Source of the DNA: Gorsachius magnificus
Taxonomy: Eukaryota; Chordata; Aves; Pelecaniformes; Ardeidae
Length of the DNA stretch: 64,000 nucleotides
Reading direction: 5' to 3'
Assembly (NCBI GenBank): GCA_034008185.1
Contig: CM067082.1
Coordinates: 14,120,984-14,184,983, forward strand
The notes under the pieces: generated by a model
What the model was told of the DNA's origin: nothing
Seen by the model: the letters and a program-made list of their open reading frames with translations, nothing else
The model's database searches: none
Program-made: the position numbers and the translations under genes
Shown here: one piece after another, positions 26,450 to 38,222 of the stretch
How positions within the stretch are numbered: the stretch's first letter is position 1
Layout: every line of letters starts with the position of its first letter

Positions 26450-26596
26450 CCCTAAAAAATAAAAATAAACCCCTCTCTGTATTTATATTTCAGGAACTTT
26501 TAATTCCCCATGTCTCCACATTGCATCCGTGTTGTATCCAACTGCTGAAGTTTTCTCACTCACTGGGGCTGATTAGAAAATCTTTCATGCTCCAGC

Positions 26597-26613
26597 TTTT
26601 TTTTTTTTTTTTT
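26597..26613. repeat. Poly-T, 17 T
   Basis: Uninterrupted homopolymer. No SINE or processed pseudogene is recognisable on the side where its body would lie (plus strand, downstream). Confidence 0.9.
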
Positions 26614-27192
26614 CAATTGGAAAATGTCATTCTTTCAAAATCAAAATGCCATTTGTGAAATCATTGCAATTATGTTTGAATCTTGTTTTGAAAGCGGACC
26701 AGGAATAAATGGTCTGATACAGCTGAAATCTCTGTCCCATTTCAGTATTTTTTATGAGCCATTTGAGTTTTCAATTCAAAATAACCTTGAGTTTATGCCA
26801 TTTTTCTCTTTTATATGTTATATCCTTCAACCAAAAAAATCCCAGATCAAAATGAAACACTTTGTCCAATCCAACAATATTCGTATCCAATTTCTTTTAA
26901 ACGGACTTTCAAAAAGTGGTGGGTTTTGTTCTGAATTGACAAAAAAATCCTATTACAGAGGTAAAAAATGCATACTACTACCATATGCCTGGGTGAGGAG
27001 AGTGCTTGGGCAATGCCCATCTTTAAAGCCCAAATGTCCACTTGTAGAAAACCACCTGTGATTATCTGCCTGTAACTACCTGACCAGCACAGGAATCTGT
27101 AGCACACAACCTGCAGTTTTTGCTTTGCATCCATTCCCCATCAATGCTAATCTCCAGGATTTAGTACTTCGCAATGCTCAGCATTACAGCAT

Positions 27193-27870
27193 TTAATCTT
27201 CAGGCCCTGGCCCTATATCCAGTCGCCTGAGATAGATGTTCATGCACTGAGTGAGGAGACCGGAGCTGACAAATGGCAGCACCAGAGCAGAATGCTGCCC
27301 AAAAGCAGTGCATTGAGGAAATATATCCACGAGAAATATCAGAGAACAAGGGGGCCTCTTAAGTCCCTCTCCCCTCTGCAGTAGCTTTGGATAGCTACTT
27401 GCCCCACTAGATGATGTAACCTCCCGTGGAGGATTCATGCCCTTGAACTCTGCTGAGAAAGGGGGAAAGTATATGCCATCTTTCAGAAGGCACACGTTGT
27501 TAGTGGCAGCATTATATTTTCCAGTTTTATTTTCTGTCCTCATTGCTCTGGCTTCATTGAGGTCAAGACTTACCCGTCCTCCTGCTGCCGGCATGAAACT
27601 CAGCAGAAAATCTAGGAAGCACTCTGCCAAAATCAATGGCAGTGTGATCACACGCTGAGAGAGATCTGGAGTCAAATGTAGTTGGGGAGTGCTCGTGCTG
27701 TGCGGGTCCTGTGGTAATGATGGGGAAGCCACATATGCCAGTAATTTTTTATCTAAATTCTCCTTGGAGCTCATCCACAGAGACTGACATATGAGTAGGT
27801 GCTTCCCCACAGACTTTACCAGGCCCTGCTTTGCAAGCTCTGGTGCACAGAAAAAGGGTGGGAAGTTCAT
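27193..27870 (-). other. Longest non-repeat ORF, product unrecognised
   Basis: A 225-codon open frame on the minus strand starts with an ATG that has A at -3, and ends GPGPED before a stop. The stop overlaps an ATTAAA polyadenylation-type hexamer (plus-strand 27192-27197). The predicted protein starts MNFPPFFCAPELAKQG and has scattered hydrophobic stretches, such as LPLILAECFLDFLLSFM near residues 77-93, but no motif or repeat that I recognise. The CpG-rich cluster at 28069-28180, with AP-1, RFX-like and CRE-like motifs, lies about 200 bp before the start codon, the right side for a promoter. Base composition is not clearly coding, and one frame this long is not very unlikely by chance in 64 kb. 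Confidence 0.12.
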
Positions 27871-28068
27871 TCTACATTTTTTTTGAGAGGATGAGAGTGT
27901 TTAGGATTGAAGTCTAAAATTTTTTGCACTCAGAGATATGTTTGGGAGCTTTTGAACAGCCACAAAAGTTGATTTCATAAAAGTTTTAGCACCGCTGGAG
28001 GAGTTATATCTCTGACTGCACAGCAGAAATAAATAATCAATTTTGCTTCACAAAGCTGCTTTTTACTG

Positions 28069-28180
28069 CGTAACGAAAGCAGGGAAAACCCTTGACGAGC
28101 TCCCTGAGCGGGAAGCCATCCTGAGAGAGGGAGATGTTGTGACTCATCTCCATGGCAACCTGGGGCGATGACGTGGGCGG
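28069..28180. promoter_or_regulatory. Candidate regulatory element: AP-1, RFX X-box-like and CRE-like sites
   Basis: Within about 40 bp lie an AP-1 site TGACTCA (28140-28146), an X-box-like GGTTGCCATGGAG on the minus strand (plus 28148-28160) of the RFX-binding type, and TGACGTGG (28169-28176), a CREB/ATF-type half site. The surrounding 110 bp hold about seven CpG dinucleotides in CpG-poor DNA. Such grouping is typical of promoters and enhancers. The spacing of the X-box to the CRE-like site is longer than in the MHC class II X1-X2 module, and there is no CCAAT box, so it is not that module. Confidence 0.35.
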
Positions 28181-30095
28181 CCTCTCTGGATTATTCTTGT
28201 TTAGCAACAAGCGTACAATGCATAAATACACGTTTGGTGACTAGAGTATTACCAAGACAATGATGAATTGTCCGCAGATCCTTATCCATCAAACTAGCCA
28301 GGAAACCTGGTGGGTGACAGAGATTATCAGAAACCAGCATGGCTACTAACATGAGCTGCTGATTTGCTGGTTTAATTTTTCTTTTGATATGAAGATAAAC
28401 AGAAAGAAGTTATAATATCCCTAAGTAATTTTACTCTGGAAGAATTAAGAGGCTACTTTTATTGTTATTTATTTTTTAGAGTGCAGCCTACATTGACAAG
28501 TGTGAAAATCTCTGCCTATGCGGTGACCCTGTCCTGGGCTGTGACTGAGGTGTGATGTGGGGCCACCAGCCCCAGAGCAGTGGACTGTCTACCACCGGCT
28601 GTCAGCAGAAGGCAGCAACTGTTTGGTTTGAACTGTTAGGATATTTTGCAAATCTGCATGAACCTGTAACACACATAGTTGCAGCCCCAGTGAAAACTCA
28701 GGCAAGCACAGACTTTTCACAAGAAACTCTAGTCATTGTATTTCTTTACTGAGTATGGAAAATGTGTATCATGATAATGATGACTTTTTATAGATCCTGT
28801 CTAGGTGAAGAAAAAGTAATGCCCTTGACATGTAGCTCTTAAAAATATTTTTTTCTTTTCTGCCTGAAAAAGAGATTAGTCCCTGTTTTAAAAGGACCCT
28901 CGCCCCTATCTCAAGTATCCCAACTGCACTTCTATAATATCTCTCACTGCACTTCTATAATAACTCTCAGTTTAATCTGTAGCACTTTTCCATATGCCCA
29001 AGGCCACTAGGAGTATCAGACTACTTCAGAGTGCCCTTGCCAAGCTACGTGCGTATCTTCACCTGGGTGGCAGATCAGACCCCTTGGAACACATCTGCTC
29101 TGCTACTGAGTCATAAGAGAGAGTGATGCTGCGATGGCTGCTGCTAAGGGAGGGTGTCCTTTCACTCAAGTAGCTGTCACTGTCTAGTTCATACCTATGA
29201 CCAAACTTGCAGCCTGTGAGATCAGACTCAGATGTCTAAGATGAAATGTCTAAGCTGCCTTTGACTCTAGATGCAGGAAATACAGCTGGATGAACCACCA
29301 CTATGACATTTTGTTTGTTGCTGTAACCGGGAAGTCTTTACCTACTAATAAAACTATTTTTTAAACTATTGCCATACCCCCTCTTTTCAATCAGACAGTC
29401 TTTCTCCCTTCCCCTTCATGGGGGAAGCCCCCCTACAGCAGCTAGTATAGCTACTTCCAGGTAATAGCGCAAAGTAGTTCAATCCATTTCCAAATTTTCT
29501 CGTGTCAAGCAGCAACTGGGAACAGGGAAATCGATTCTTTGTACTGAACTGTGGATCAATTAGGAAATGTGTCTTCAGCAGTATTAAAACAGACACAATG
29601 GGGAGAGAGTGAGTGACAGGCAGCTTGCCACAGCACGCTACAGTCTCGCATATATGAAGCCCTACTGAAACGTATACAATGCTAAATCCTCCGCCACAGC
29701 TAGAAGAAATGAAAGTCACCTCCAGACTGAAGGAGGCTTTTTCCAAATGAGAGCAATCTGGCAGCTCTCCTGGAGTGAGAAAGTATCTGGCCACTCAGCA
29801 ATTTGGACAGCTTATTTCCCTCTTTGCCTGGCAGTTGGAGATGCAAGACATGCTTCATTACGAAAGATCACTAGATAGGAATATGCTTGTTTTTTAAAAC
29901 TGAAAATAAGCAGCATTCCTGTTTCTTTAAAGTGAGTATCAGTTTTCTTTTGAAATTTAGCAGAGGCCTGGTAACAATTACCATATTTTAATGATTATCA
30001 ACAAAGGGAATATCTAAATCACAGCAAGATTTTAAAAAATAGTTGGTGGTTCTGGAAACATACATATTTGGTGCATGATTTGCATCAGTTTTCCA
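28181..30095. other. Unique non-coding DNA with a 23-bp tandem duplication
   Basis: No gene is recognised. The minus-strand frame 29387-29794 (135 codons) has no known domain. The tandem duplication is listed separately. Confidence 0.6.
28923..28968. repeat. 23-bp direct tandem duplication
   Basis: Two adjacent copies of ACTGCACTTCTATAATATCTCTC (28923-28945 and 28946-28968) differ at a single base. It is probably a replication-slippage duplication. Confidence 0.9.
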
Positions 30096-30207
30096 GGGCC
30101 TGGTTTTCAAAGGTTCGAATGTTCAGTGCTTCTAGAAAACGAGATGCCTTAATAACTTGGTCCAAAAACGAGGAGGCATTCGAAGGCATAAAATTGAAAA
30201 TCTTGGC
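30096..30207. mobile_element. Possible ancient short foldback (TIR) element
   Basis: 'ggcctggttttcaaagg' at the left end and 'ttgaaaatcttggc' at the right are roughly complementary, and an inner pair (cgagatgcctt at 30140-30150, aggaggcattcg at 30171-30182) is also inverted. Short palindromic elements opening with GGCCTGATTTTCAAAGG are frequent relics in sauropsid genomes. The copy is diverged, so the call rests on the nested inverted repeats plus that remembered opening. The 107-codon frame across it (30068-30391) is not a gene. Confidence 0.3.
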
Positions 30208-30426
30208 ATTATATGGGCTATTTGTGCCTGCTTATCCAACTAACTTCCCATTGCGTGTACAGCTACCAAATGGGCTGCCAGAAGCTGTGCCTGTGATCCT
30301 GCCACCATCCTCTTGCCAATACAGAGAGTTCAAATATCATAAATCAGCTCCTCCCCTCCACAAAAAAATGAGATTGCTGCTAAATTTATGAGAATTTTTT
30401 TTTCCCAAAAAAGTTAAAATTTTATG

Positions 30427-30482
30427 TTGGACTAGAAGACCTGAGGTACCTTCCAATCCAAACTATTCTCTGATTGTCTGAT
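30427..30482 (+). mobile_element. CR1 LINE, terminal fragment
   Basis: Contains 'ttggactagaagacctgagg', 'ccttccaatccaaactattctctgat', the last 55 bp or so of a CR1 element ending in a degenerate ATTCTNTGAT tail. No further CR1 body is visible upstream, so the copy is extremely 5'-truncated. Confidence 0.85.
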
Positions 30483-33400
30483 CTTAATCATGTGGGAGTT
30501 TTGTCTTTTCCTTTCCTTTTTTGTACTTCTTTGCGTGTTCCTCGCAGGCATAGGAAAGTCCTTCCAGCTTTCCGTGTGCTGGTGTAAGGGTGAGCTTACC
30601 AGGGTCCCATAGACTCCAGCTGGCTCTCACGGCTTGTATGAATCTAAGCAACCTTGTGCCTGTTGAAGCAATTTTCAGCTCTTAAGCAGCTAAAAATTTT
30701 GGTGTCAGTTAGCCATCCCTACCAATGCCATCCTCATCTATTGGTGGCACTAATGTTATGTCTGAGCATCTCAGCCAAGAGCCAAAATCCACTGACCTGA
30801 GCCCTGGACAAGCAGTGACCAGACAGGAAGCCCACACCAAGAAATTACAAAATAAAAGTAAGACCAGAGACAATAAATGGATATAAACAATCCTAAAGAA
30901 TGACACAATATTCGTCAGCGAGATAGGCAGCACATTCATGATCTTAGCAGTCTAGCAGCTCAAATAGTGTGAAAGGGATTGATGAGTTTAATTTGCAGGA
31001 GTTTACATGAGCTCCTCATGAGACTGAAGGCAGCTTGGGGAAAAAGCACTGAAGTGCCTGCTTGAAATTTCACAAACAGAAGTTGGGTTGTTCAGACCTG
31101 GAAATGGCCAATTTGGAAATGGAGCAACAGATGATAAACAAAACAGCTGTAGATAATGAAGGTCTATGAAAGTGCAGATATCAGCATGGTGGATGAGTTA
31201 GAGAAGGTTGGTTTGGAAAGATTCAGAGACACAGGAGTACTGATGCACACTTCAGTTCCCAGTTAATTTCTATAACTTCTCATTTTTTTAATTAGAATCC
31301 CACACCTGCCATTCACACTCCACCCCAGCCTTGTACCCAGGCTGCCCTACACTTGTCTTCTGTCCCCAGGTTCACTCCTGTACCTCCAGTGTCCTTCAGC
31401 TCTTTAACTTACGCTTTCAGGCCTCAAAAATATGTGTTAGGGGCTGCTCTTCCCTGCCCTTACTGATGCTCAATTCACTTTCCCCTGTGTGCCATGTAAG
31501 ATTAGCACAATGTTTTTCTGTATATCTAACAGAAAAGTCAAACTGGATTAATAAAACCACTGTCCTTCCACAGCGCTCAAGTACATTCCTCCACTTGAGG
31601 AATGGGCTGATCTCTTTGCAGCCAGGTGATATAATATGGGAATTTCCAACTTAAACTAATAGATAATAATTAATATTTTCAGAAAATCTAAGCAAAAGCT
31701 TAACACTTTCCAAGCTCATAAGGAAACAACCTCAAACATCCATTTTTTTCACTTTTTGTTATGAAGAACTCACATAGACAGCTGAAGTGGGAAGATGATG
31801 AGGTGATCACTTTGACGATCGGATGACTAGTCAGAGAGGCAAGATGGATAGGCAGAGGTCATAGATTGTATTAAACCAATAAATATAGCTGCAAAAAAAA
31901 GCGAACAAGCTTTCATTGCTTTCAGGTCTGAAATGAGAACAGTGATCTTCCAAACTCAATCCAGGTTAATAATAACTGCTCTGGGCTTGACCTGACAAGA
32001 CCATTTGAGAAAAAAGGGTGACAAGAACTTGCGGGTCAGAGATGGGTAAGGGATTTCCAGGCAAAGCTAACAAGAAGTTTAAACAGTATGAGATAAAGAG
32101 AGACAAACACACATTCATTAACAAGTCCAACAACGTTACCTAAATAAAAAAATCCCACCAAATTATTCCATTGTGCATTTTTATTTTCTCCTGTTCTCAA
32201 AGCACTGCATCAGAAGCATATTGAAAAGAAAAACTTGTGGCAAGTGAAGGTACCCAAAACAAATATTCACTGTTTTGAGGAAGTGAGGGAAATTAATATC
32301 TCTGTGTCCACTAGAGCTCTGAAAATCCCAGATTTGCCAGGTTCATTTAATACCTGACAATGAACGCAAACGTATCTCAGATAGAGCAAGACTAGGAGAG
32401 GAAAGATTGCTGAATATCAAATTTTGTTTTGTTTATTCATTTTCACAAGAATTTTTACATTCTTTTTTACAAGAATTTTACATTTTTACAAGAATAGGGT
32501 CTTTGAAGATCATGTTAAGGAAGTCTAGAAAGCATCCATATCAAGCACCTAAGGAATCCAAATTCTTTCTGAGCATAGCTCTGGATTTATTACTATATTC
32601 GTTTTGGAAAACCAGTCCTGGTGAATAGCTGACCCCAGCCATTTTATGGCTCACTGGCTCTTTGACAGCTACTCCTGGGTGGCTGCAGGTTACGACACAA
32701 ATGTTTCTTCAGTAACCATTTACCTGCTCCTTTGTGGATTCCCCTTCCTTAATGTATCCCTGGCTTCACACAAAGGACTGGAAACCCAGCCCATGTGAGT
32801 TTGTAAAGTCATGGGGGAAAGGAAAGTGACTGACTAACAAAAGATCCCAAACAGCTTCTAATTCAGCTCTTTTCGTAAGGGTTGTGTACCTGGAGTTTGT
32901 TTCAGAAACTTCTTTCAAAGGAGGGAAAGCCCCAACATGCTCATGTTGCCTATCTGATCTTTTTCCTGGATTTTGCACGCAAATACAATGCTGAGTGGAA
33001 ACAAGGAATGTAAGAAACTTTTATTCTTGTTAGGGTTTTCAGGGCAAAGTAAGAAGGAATTGGTCATGCTCAGTGACTTTGCTCTGTTTAATCAGATTCA
33101 GATGAAATGACTGTTGATAGATTGTGAAAATATTGCAAAATGCATCAATTAATAATTTGGGAAGTATTACAGCATTTCAAAAATAAAGATGCCAACAAAG
33201 TTCATTATGACTTCATTCTAGATAAATGTCTCCTGTAAAACACCAAGCTAGGAACTCTTAAAAACATATTATATATAATTTATATATTATTCGTATTAAA
33301 TGTTGTCACTTTTTACTACTGTAGGAGCTGTTTTGACACATCAGAAAAAAAGGGTCCTGACCTGAAGAGGCATCTCTCTGAATTGGTGATAGGTGAGAAT

Positions 33401-36400
33401 TGCTGTGTGGTGAAAGCTGTGCACCTGACTTCTTTTATTTAGCATTTTTCACCAGGTGAACTCAAATAATATTACACCATAAAAAAAGAAACTGAGCAAT
33501 GTCTGCTTTAAAAGGCTTTGTGCCCTGCTTTGATAAAGAAAACTCATGTAATGGACACAAGCCCCCAACCCACAGTTCTCTCCCTCAGGACAGATTCCCA
33601 GATTCATGTGGTGCACGAGTGATCTCAGCTGGATTTTGCACAAGATTAATCTCTAGGAAGACACATTTGCCAAAAAGGGGTTAATTTAAAACCCACTGTT
33701 AATTTGCCATTTCCATACTCTTTGCTGTCTCCTTAATATATGCTTTCTGTTATTGCATGTTGTGTTTGCAGGACTAGTAATTTATATTGTCACCAAATTG
33801 CATTTAAAAAGGAGTACAAGATTTCTAATTTGTTTGCATTTCTTTCAGAAATTACAATTCCTTAACCAGGACAAGGAGGAGAGGTACAGCTGGTTTTCCA
33901 CATCCAGGTCAGTGTCCAGTGTTACCTCCAGTGTGGCCACTGGTCTACTGGCTAGTCCATAGGGTGGGAGAGTTTTTGCTCAATGAAAATGTCTTCAAAA
34001 CCGGTCCATATCTGGGAAAAGTCAGATTTGTGTGAATCATCTTTTTCTGATAGGAAAACTTGCAACTAAAGAAATCCTGATCAGACCTAAAACTGCAGTC
34101 AAAGTATGGTATTGGAAAAAAATCATGGGCAATGTGGCTTTTCTCTCTTTGTCTCTCTTTCTCAGATTGATCAAAAACATGCAGCTCAGACCAGAAAAGC
34201 CCTGCCAGTGAAAATGCCGTCAACTTCGAGATTATTTTCACATTATGTTTCTCAGTTCTCAAACAAATAGCATTAAACCAATTTTTTTCAATTATGTTTT
34301 AACTAGAACCTTTTTTTCCGCTACTGAGTGAAAAAGGTGCATTTTCACTTGGCCAAGACAACAGATCAGCAAAGTTACCGTATTGGTTATTGCTCTTGCA
34401 GCAATGGAATTATGTGATATCAAACACACACAGTTGTACCAGCACACTCTCATCTTAGGATACAAACTTTTTGGGCTTTCATCCAATCAAAAACTAGAGA
34501 GATGATGGAAATGCATATCTTAGACACTTTATGATTAATTGTAAAGCAGTCTGGAAACATCAGCTTAATAAACAGCCTTTGTAAGAAATATATGTTATTA
34601 AAATATACTTGTCAATGCCCAGTTCTAATAATGGATGAATGAATAACACTTCTGTGATATATGAGGTGATGGCAAAAGGGAATGATAAGAGGGATGTCAT
34701 AGCTAAGTGATTAAATTAAGTTGTGTGAGGAGGGCTACACCACATAGGGAGTTTCCCTAGATGCCCTGGCTGCAGAAAAGGAAAGCTGTCATCATTCATA
34801 CCTGTACTTTGCCTGGCTCTGCTCCCATGCAGGCATAAACCCTTGCACATGCTTAGGATGCCTTCCAAAGGCCAGCTGAATTTCTCTAGCACCTAAGTAT
34901 GGTCTTTGCCTTGCACAAAGATCACTGACAGACTTTGAGATTTAATTTCACTTGTAAATTATGTATGGCACTAGGGCAGAGTCCAGGGGAGTTGGAAAAC
35001 TTTGGATTTTTTTCTTTAAAATTTATGAGTCTTCAGTGCATTTGACTTAATTTCAAGTGGATAACTAAACCAGTTATGCCCATTATAATCATGCTAGTTC
35101 TGGAAAAATAAGAAATTATCTGAAAAAAACCCTATCCTAATATGTGTTTTGGTGGAGTCTCACTTGATCATAATACCAAAGCCATTAAACTTGTTCATTG
35201 TCTCAGCAACTAATATACAAAAGCCTTAGTTACAGTGAATTGTACATCTCCATTGATTTTAATGGGAGCAACATTTGCTTCATGTTCATGGCTGGCTCTG
35301 GTACTCCTCAAGCTCCTTCTTTTACGTAGCAAATACCAGACTGACTGAACTGGTTTGCATTCAGAAATTGGTAAGTATTAACCCAAAATATATCTTTGGA
35401 AATGTTTCCAGTAAGCCAGAAATGAGAAGTGTAGAAAGTATAGTAGAAGGTGAATAAAATCCTATATTTAAAAAGTATAGGGACAGATTTTCTGTATAAT
35501 TTTTTAAGACTTTTTAATAAAATTGCTGCAACTTGTGTTTGAGGTTTGAAACTCTTTACTTAACAAGAAGCAGCAGTTAAGCTTCTTTCCATCGTGGCCT
35601 TTAAAAAAATTATTACTAATTTTCATTGCATTGCCATTAATTAGTTTACACGCCACTTAAATGGAGGTTTATGCTTTAAATCACAGTGTAAAGCCTGTTG
35701 CTCATTAGAAAGTATTTCTGCCCCATTCACAGCAATTGAGTTCTAGCTGGATTGGTCTCAGCTCCAGTTCCTAAAATGGTATTTCTCTCATTAGTTTCCC
35801 ACTAGATAGGAAAACTGATTCCACTTTTTCTCCATGATGATGCCATCTCAATCCACCCATATGGCTGGATCCTCGTTTTCCTCTCCCTTCCTCTCCTGCT
35901 CTGTCCCTGTCCCTTGAAGCCCTCACCTTCTCAGTGCGGATCCCACTGCCTGTGGGCCCATGCTGGGCTTTGACTTAGCGAAATGATCTGGGTTAAAAAT
36001 AGATTATTTTTTTTATTAAGTCTGAATAATTTAACTGAACTGATTTCCACTAGATGCCATGGTCCAACAGAAGGGGACAAGGGGGGAGTGGGATTCAGTA
36101 CCCAGGGACATGGAGCCAGCAGTTGGCTTTGCCAGTGAGTGGCCAGTGTGGGCATACCTCCAACCAGCACCTCTATGGACACCAGGTCTTCAGGGAAAAC
36201 ACTTCAATCTTGTTTCACTAATGAAGAAATGATGTCATCTGAAGCGCATTGGCTCCTTAACATATAGACTGCTTAGCCTGATGCTAAATCACAGAACTTT
36301 TGTTCCTGTCATTACAATGTTCATTACAATACCAAGACTGCTGCATTCTTTATGAGTTTTGATGGTGGTTATTGAACTGTGGCACCAAACCCCATTAGCC

Positions 36401-37778
36401 CTTAGATTCTTTGCTGTCCATTCGTATCTTTTCAGTTGGATGTAATGATAACATCCATTCACGTTTACAGACAAGAACGAGATACATGCAGTACAAGTGA
36501 CTGGCAGATCCTTTCTAGGCACTATGGACCATTCAGGCCCTTTATCTCCCCAAGACAACACAATTTTATTGGGCCAGCCACAGACACAGAAGTGATATTT
36601 GAACACTGCAAGAGTTTATTGCAGCCAAAAGTATTGTAATTTATGTGGTGTCTATCACTCCTTAAGAAATATTTCTCTACTGTAGCTATGAAAACAGAAA
36701 TTCCATTTCTTACCTTGCTAATGCAAAGCAAGAGGGATATTTTCCTTCACGTTCCTCTAATGATAAAAAATGTTCTGAATAAGAAAAAAGCTGCAGGGAC
36801 ATGAAGGAGAGGGAGAAGGGTCAATGCATAGTTAGACAGGGGTGGTTTGAGTACATCTGCCTGGACATTCACAGGACAGTATGATGGTGTTAGTACAGCT
36901 AGTGATCCACTTGGGTTATTAAGACTCAGTTATCAGTATGAAGGGACCATGACCCACATCAAGGCACATAACAGACTATATTTTTTCAATTCTTACAATT
37001 GTTCATTCTACTGCAAATCCTTTTGCAAAAGCTTTTTTTTCCCCTCACTTTCTTTCTGGAGGATTACAGTAGCAACCTCGCCATACAATCCATCACCACC
37101 GCTGCAGGACAGACAGTGTTATGATGAACTGCCTTGAAATATAGTGGTTGTAGAACTGGGAAGACATTTCCCTTTAGACAAAGGCATAAATGGTTTACAC
37201 TGCGATACACTAATAGATGGTTTAAAGGTGTATTTGATTGCTTTTGTGGCTTTGTTTTATATACATCACATATGCACAAACCCTGGGTGTCGTAGGCTTA
37301 ACGTGCATGTGTGCATGTATAAGTTTCAATAATACAGATTTGTCTAACATAGCAAATGCACAAAAATGCATGAACAAATGAAACATAAGTTGTCCATCTC
37401 TTTCAGTAATCTATGTTAGACACTGAACACTACCATCTGCTCTGAAGGGAGAAAAACAAGTTGTTCAGAGAAATAACTTGCCCTGGAAGAAAATCACCTG
37501 CTAACACACAATTCATTAGAGGCTGATTTATGCACAAAAGTCTGAGGGTTTCTAACCTTTCTAAAACTCTTGGATATATTTGTTTTAAAAACTGTTCTGG
37601 TGAAGGAAAAAAAACCCCAAACACTTCAATTTTGTTCATATGGTTTACCCTAACAGTGAACCTATTTGCCGAGATTACATTTTTATTAAGATGATCTGGA
37701 CACATCGTATACAGTTTCTTATGTTTTACATCATAGGAAAGGCAGCTGGTTTGCTTTGATCAAGCCCCATCAGGATGG
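30483..37778. other. Long unique AT-rich non-coding stretch
   Basis: No gene or RNA gene is recognised in about 7.3 kb. Imperfect tandem copies of 'tttttacaagaatttt' lie at about 32440-32495. A TA-rich patch (33270-33300) is low-complexity. 'cattgattttaatgggagca' at 35251-35270 resembles a fragment common in old amniote repeats. All open frames are short (107 codons or less). Confidence 0.6.
32440..32495. repeat. Imperfect tandem repeat of an ACAAGAATTTT unit
   Basis: Three imperfect copies of TTTTACAAGAATTTTACAT-like units, about 19-24 bp apart, AT-rich. Probably slippage-derived. Confidence 0.75.
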
Positions 37779-38093
37779 TCACTGACCCCATCCACATGAG
37801 TAAATAAAGCAGTACCAAACAACGCTCTGGACACAGGAACTCAATGGTCTCTCCTGGCAGGTTGTTAGGATGGTCCATGGCACTGTCTTGGCTGGGTTCA
37901 TCTCCCATACAATCCATAGGCAGGGTATAGAGAACAGTGCAGGCCAAGGACATATCCTTTTGGTGGAGGCCATACGGACCCTTTGTTTCAGAAGATAAGT
38001 GTGCCTGGTGACATTAGAACCACTGAGTGGTCCTGGGCAGCTATAATTTATCACTGCAAATACAGTCATATTATGCTCACCGATTCTCTGCAT
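37779..38093 (-). other. Unassigned open stretch
   Basis: A 104-codon minus-strand frame with several cysteines and an NVT glycosylation-type site near residue 27. I considered a decayed retroviral envelope fragment, but no hallmark motif is present and a second minus-strand frame overlaps it. No function is proposed. Confidence 0.1.
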
Positions 38094-38126
38094 TTGTCTG
38101 AGTCTTTATCTGTTGTTTCTCAAGTT

Positions 38127-38222
38127 ATAGGCTACAAACTTTCTGGGGCAAGGACTTTGTTCTAGCACACTAGGATTCTGGTCCATGACTGTGTCTTCTT
38201 CTGCCATCCAAATAACAAATCA
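38127..38222 (+). mobile_element. Probable ancient L2/MIR-like retroposon tail
   Basis: 'ataggctacaaactttctgg', 'ggcaaggactttgttc', 'ctggtccatgactg' and 'ccaaataacaaat' appear in the same order as a widespread sauropsid repeat tail (ctgtaaactctttggggcagggac ... tcctggtccatgactgg ... aatacaaat). The middle part (gtacagcgcctagcac) is mostly deleted. It is the same tail type as at 5129-5205. Confidence 0.5.

Noticed and set aside
26597..26613. Poly-T as the tail of a minus-strand processed pseudogene or SINE
   Set aside because: No gene-like or SINE-like body follows on the plus-strand downstream side, and no target duplication was found.
28140..28176. MHC class II-type SXY promoter module
   Set aside because: The X-box-like and CRE-like cores are about 6 bp further apart than in the X1-X2 pair, and no S box or CCAAT Y box is in place.
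37779..38093. Possible retroviral envelope fragment on the minus strand
   Set aside because: Cysteines and one NVT site are not enough. No cleavage site, fusion peptide-like or immunosuppressive-domain-like motif is present, and no neighbouring retroviral sequence was seen.
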